A program made the position numbers and the translations under genes. Under the pieces are notes generated by a model. That model worked only from the letters and a program-made list of their open reading frames with translations. It had not been told where the DNA came from and ran no database searches. A DNA stretch of 64,000 nucleotides from Haematococcus lacustris (lineage: Eukaryota; Chlorophyta; Chlorophyceae; Chlamydomonadales; Haematococcaceae). This document shows, piece after piece, positions 61,690-64,000 of the stretch. Where the stretch lies: assembly GCA_030144725.1 (NCBI GenBank), contig JASKMD010000029.1:1443001-1507000 (forward strand). Direction: 5' to 3'. The stretch's first letter is position 1. Every line of letters begins with the position of its first letter.

Positions 61690-63330
61690 CCTGAAATGGC
61701 AGCTTGTGGAGGATCTTGCTGGAGGAGCTTGTGAAGGATCATCTGCGCTGGGCCTTGCAATCATTGGCGCTGGGCCATAGATTCCTTACCTACTGATGCC
61801 TGAGGCTCAATTACCAAAAAAGGAAGTGACCAAGCATAAGGAGCAGCAAAGAAGACAAGGCCAAATCAGGCGCTCCCAACATTCAAAAAATGGCAGTAAA
61901 CCGACCCCTGGTAGTAGGACGGCTGTAACTCTGCACTCACTGCGCCAAAATTTATGCTAGCTGGCTCAGAATGTAGCCAACCCAGCCAGCTACCTTTCAC
62001 CCATCCAGACTGATTATCCAGTCAGTAGGCCGTGCACAGCAAAGCATCAAAGTTGGTGATTCAAGTTTGTGCCGGTTCGGGGCATGCAGTCATCGCTGCG
62101 ACCACCCGCGTCGCTTAGGCTGCTCTACACGAGCATGCGCATCGGCAGAAGCAGTCGAATCGGAAAACGGTTGCGGGAATGTGGCACGAAGGCGGTTGGC
62201 AGGTGCGGTTGGGAGAGGTGACCGCTACAGCCTCTGTTTCGCACTTCACAACCTGAGTTGGCGCTGGGAGGGGTTGGAATGGTGTGGGGTAGGCTGGGAG
62301 GGGGTGGGCTGGGAGGACGTGGACTGGGGTGGGGTGGGTGGGGTGGGGTAAGGTGGGTTGGGGTGGGGTGTGCTGGGAGGGGTGGTGAGGCTGGGAGGGG
62401 GTGGGCTGGGAGGGGGGTGGAGGCTGGGAGGGGGTGGGGCTGCTAGGGGGTGGGGCTGGTAGGGGGGGTGAGGAGGGGGTGGGCTGGGAGGGGGTGGGCT
62501 GGGACGTAAAGCGAGGGTCGAAGGCAGCGGTGCCTTAGGGAGGGGGCGAGGTGGCTTGAGGAGGGGGCGAGGGGAAAGGCTGGGAGGGGGTGGGCAGGCT
62601 CAAATGAGGTAGGCTCCTGCAATGATGGGTGGAGGGGTCGGGCATGGTGGGTCGTTGCATGCCGTGGCCTTGAACCAGCCTGGTGAACATGATGTAACTT
62701 TGAAAGTGTCAAACTGATTGAGGCCAGGGCTATTTGATGTGCGGTTTGTTTCAAAAGATGCGCCAATGGGTCAAGAACAAACACCTTATATCGCTTTTCC
62801 TCTAGTTGCAACGGGTGCAACACAGTGGAGGACACAGTGGAGGAGGGGGGGGTGTAACCTGGTGCTACCTTTGTGTGCGCCGACCCAAATGATGTATTTG
62901 GCGAGAAGCGAATATATCGCAATGTTTCAATCACCCCGTCTAGGCGCCCTGCACGCCCGGCAGGCATCGCGTTGGGTGTCGGCCGGACATTCTATTTGTG
63001 CACAACCAGCTCAATACGCTAGGTAGATGGGGTCACAGGGATGCGGCTCACCGTCTTAGAGAGACCCATGTCGCCGCTGTGATTTGTTCGCGGGCACATG
63101 TGGCAGTACGCGAGCAAAGAATGCAATGGCTAGCGCTGATGGTCAGATAACGCTGATGGTCAGATAACGCGCATTGACGTGCAGCTGCCAATGTGACAAA
63201 CGCTATCGAAAACGATGAAGTACTGCAACCCCATGTTGGGAGCGCCTGAGGCCAAAGCCAATCTCCACTTATGCATCTTGTGTGCCCTCCATGTGACGAT
63301 GAAGCGCAGGATGACACAGTAAGTTTGCGG
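61690..63330 (-). pseudogene. Inverted partial copy of apyrase exon 1 and intron 1, split by a transposon
   Basis: Excluding the insert at 61866-63249, the minus strand reads RFIVTWRAHKMHKWRLALA then SSLLLLMLGHFLFW, stop, LSLRHQ, stop. This matches apyrase exon 1 at 38070-38190 (RFIIIWMAHKAHKWRWALAS, SLLLLMLGHLLFWYLSLRHQ) and continues into intron 1 (GTAAGGAAT, CCCAGCGCC). In-frame stops show it is not functional. Confidence 0.8.
61866..63249. mobile_element. TCAGGCG-family DNA transposon, 1384 bp, 7-bp TSD
   Basis: Perfect 17-bp TIRs TCAGGCGCTCCCAACAT (61866-61882) and ATGTTGGGAGCGCCTGA (63233-63249). Flanks are GGCCAAA at 61859-61865 and 63250-63256, a 7-bp TSD, and removing the insert restores the apyrase-like reading. 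The interior includes a G-rich asymmetric tract (62255-62620) and two copies of CTGATGGTCAGATAACG near 63137-63170. No transposase ORF was found. Confidence 0.92.
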
Positions 63331-63407
63331 TGAATAATGGGAAACAACAGGAAAACCAGGAAACCACAATACAAATTGCGATGCACAGCGCAATTGTGCA
63401 AAAGTGC

Positions 63408-63660
63408 GGCGCTGAACATCCGCCGCATTGCAGCCGGGCCGGGCCGCCCACGCGAGCTCAACAGCTGGCCGGACCGCCCCGCCTTGCCTAACCCAGGCAG
63501 ACCAGGCCAGGAGTGGGTGTGCGTGCGCGACAAGGGCCTGTTGCGGAAGTGGCAGCGGCGGCACCAGGGCTGGAGGCAGGGCTGGGGGCAGGGCTGGGGG
63601 CAGGGCTGGGGGCAGGGCTGGGGGCAGGGCTGGGGGCAGGGCTGGGGGTAGGCTAGGAGG
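63408..63660 (+). pseudogene. Fanzor C-terminal fragment fused to a 12-bp array
   Basis: Encodes AALNIRRIAAGPGRPRELNS, WPDRPALPNPGRPGQEWVCV and RDKGLLRKWQRRHQG, matching the end of the 55.35-kb Fanzor (SAALNIRRIAAGPGRPRELS...). Homology begins abruptly inside RuvC-III after DRDVS. The basic end then continues into about seven GGGGCAGGGCTG units (63563-63655) in place of a stop. Confidence 0.8.
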
Positions 63661-64000
63661 TGGTGGTGATGGTGGTGGTGGTGGTGGCGGCCAGATCCTG
63701 CAACAATTGTCAAGCATGGTGTTGTTGAGTACTAGTATACACGAGGTCAATTACGTTCTGATAACATATGCTTTCCCTACATTGACAGCGGCACCAAGGG
63801 CGGGTCATTCTGCTCTATGCAATGTGTTCTTCACAAGCAACATAGCAAGCTTCGTGCACATGTACATGTCAGTCCTTACCTCGCACTGAGAGGTGCGATG
63901 CTGATTTTGTACTATCTCAGACCATGCCCTCACAGATGTAAGACTATGAGCGCGCCTACATTAAGGAAACAACGTCGGGTTCATTGAGCCGGGAGGAATT
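63661..64000. other. Window end, no gene recognised
   Basis: A (GGTGGT)-rich patch at 63660-63690 is followed by unremarkable sequence of lower GC. No transposon end or coding feature was seen. Confidence 0.4.

Overview
This is a nuclear genome window from a GC-rich, intron-rich green alga. The gene set (plastid starch synthase, CD39-type apyrase, NUB1-like protein, ribosomal eS21, a very large TAF1), the compact GT-AG introns full of low-complexity pentamer/hexamer arrays, and the abundance of Fanzor-like mobile ORFs point to Chlamydomonadales. A Haematococcus-like species is my best guess, made from recall and not from a search. No bacterial operons, rRNA, tRNA or CRISPR arrays were recognised.

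Layout. 1-3.9 kb: transposon ends and G-rich repeats. 4.19-7.43 kb: a hAT DNA transposon with a perfect 8-bp target-site duplication (TSD), internally deleted. 7.94-8.35 kb (+): 40S ribosomal protein eS21, three exons. 9.52-9.67 kb: a 147-bp MITE. 9.99-14.67 kb (+): NUB1-like UBL/UBA protein, 12 exons, frame closed over 570 codons. 16.76-35.62 kb (-): TAF1, the TFIID scaffold subunit, about 29 exons, ending in a split bromodomain and possibly a CW zinc finger. 35.95-37.28 kb: a transposon carrying a Gln-rich coiled-coil ORF, between the divergent TAF1 and apyrase genes. 37.92-44.55 kb (+): membrane-anchored apyrase, whose introns hold two decayed Fanzor tails. 45.67-48.95 kb (-): a Fanzor-like gene end, tandemly duplicated and then split by a DNA transposon. 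49.64-54.93 kb (-): soluble starch synthase of the SSII type, ten exons resolved to the stop codon. 55.35-57.56 kb (+): a nearly complete Fanzor (eukaryotic TnpB) gene with all three RuvC motifs but a stop and frameshifts. 58.03-61.49 kb: a GGGGC pentamer array of at least 3 kb with a 500-N gap, ending in a second copy of the Fanzor 3' flank. 61.7-64 kb: an inverted, transposon-split copy of apyrase exon 1 and another Fanzor tail.

The host genes are unrelated housekeeping functions (transcription initiation, translation, ubiquitin-like protein turnover, nucleotide hydrolysis, starch synthesis). The interest lies in the layered mobile DNA: RNA-guided-nuclease relatives (Fanzor) in several decay states, hAT elements, and two small terminal-inverted-repeat (TIR) families with 7-bp and 6-bp TSDs. 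Exon boundaries were read by eye and checked by reading-frame phase; there is no transcript evidence.
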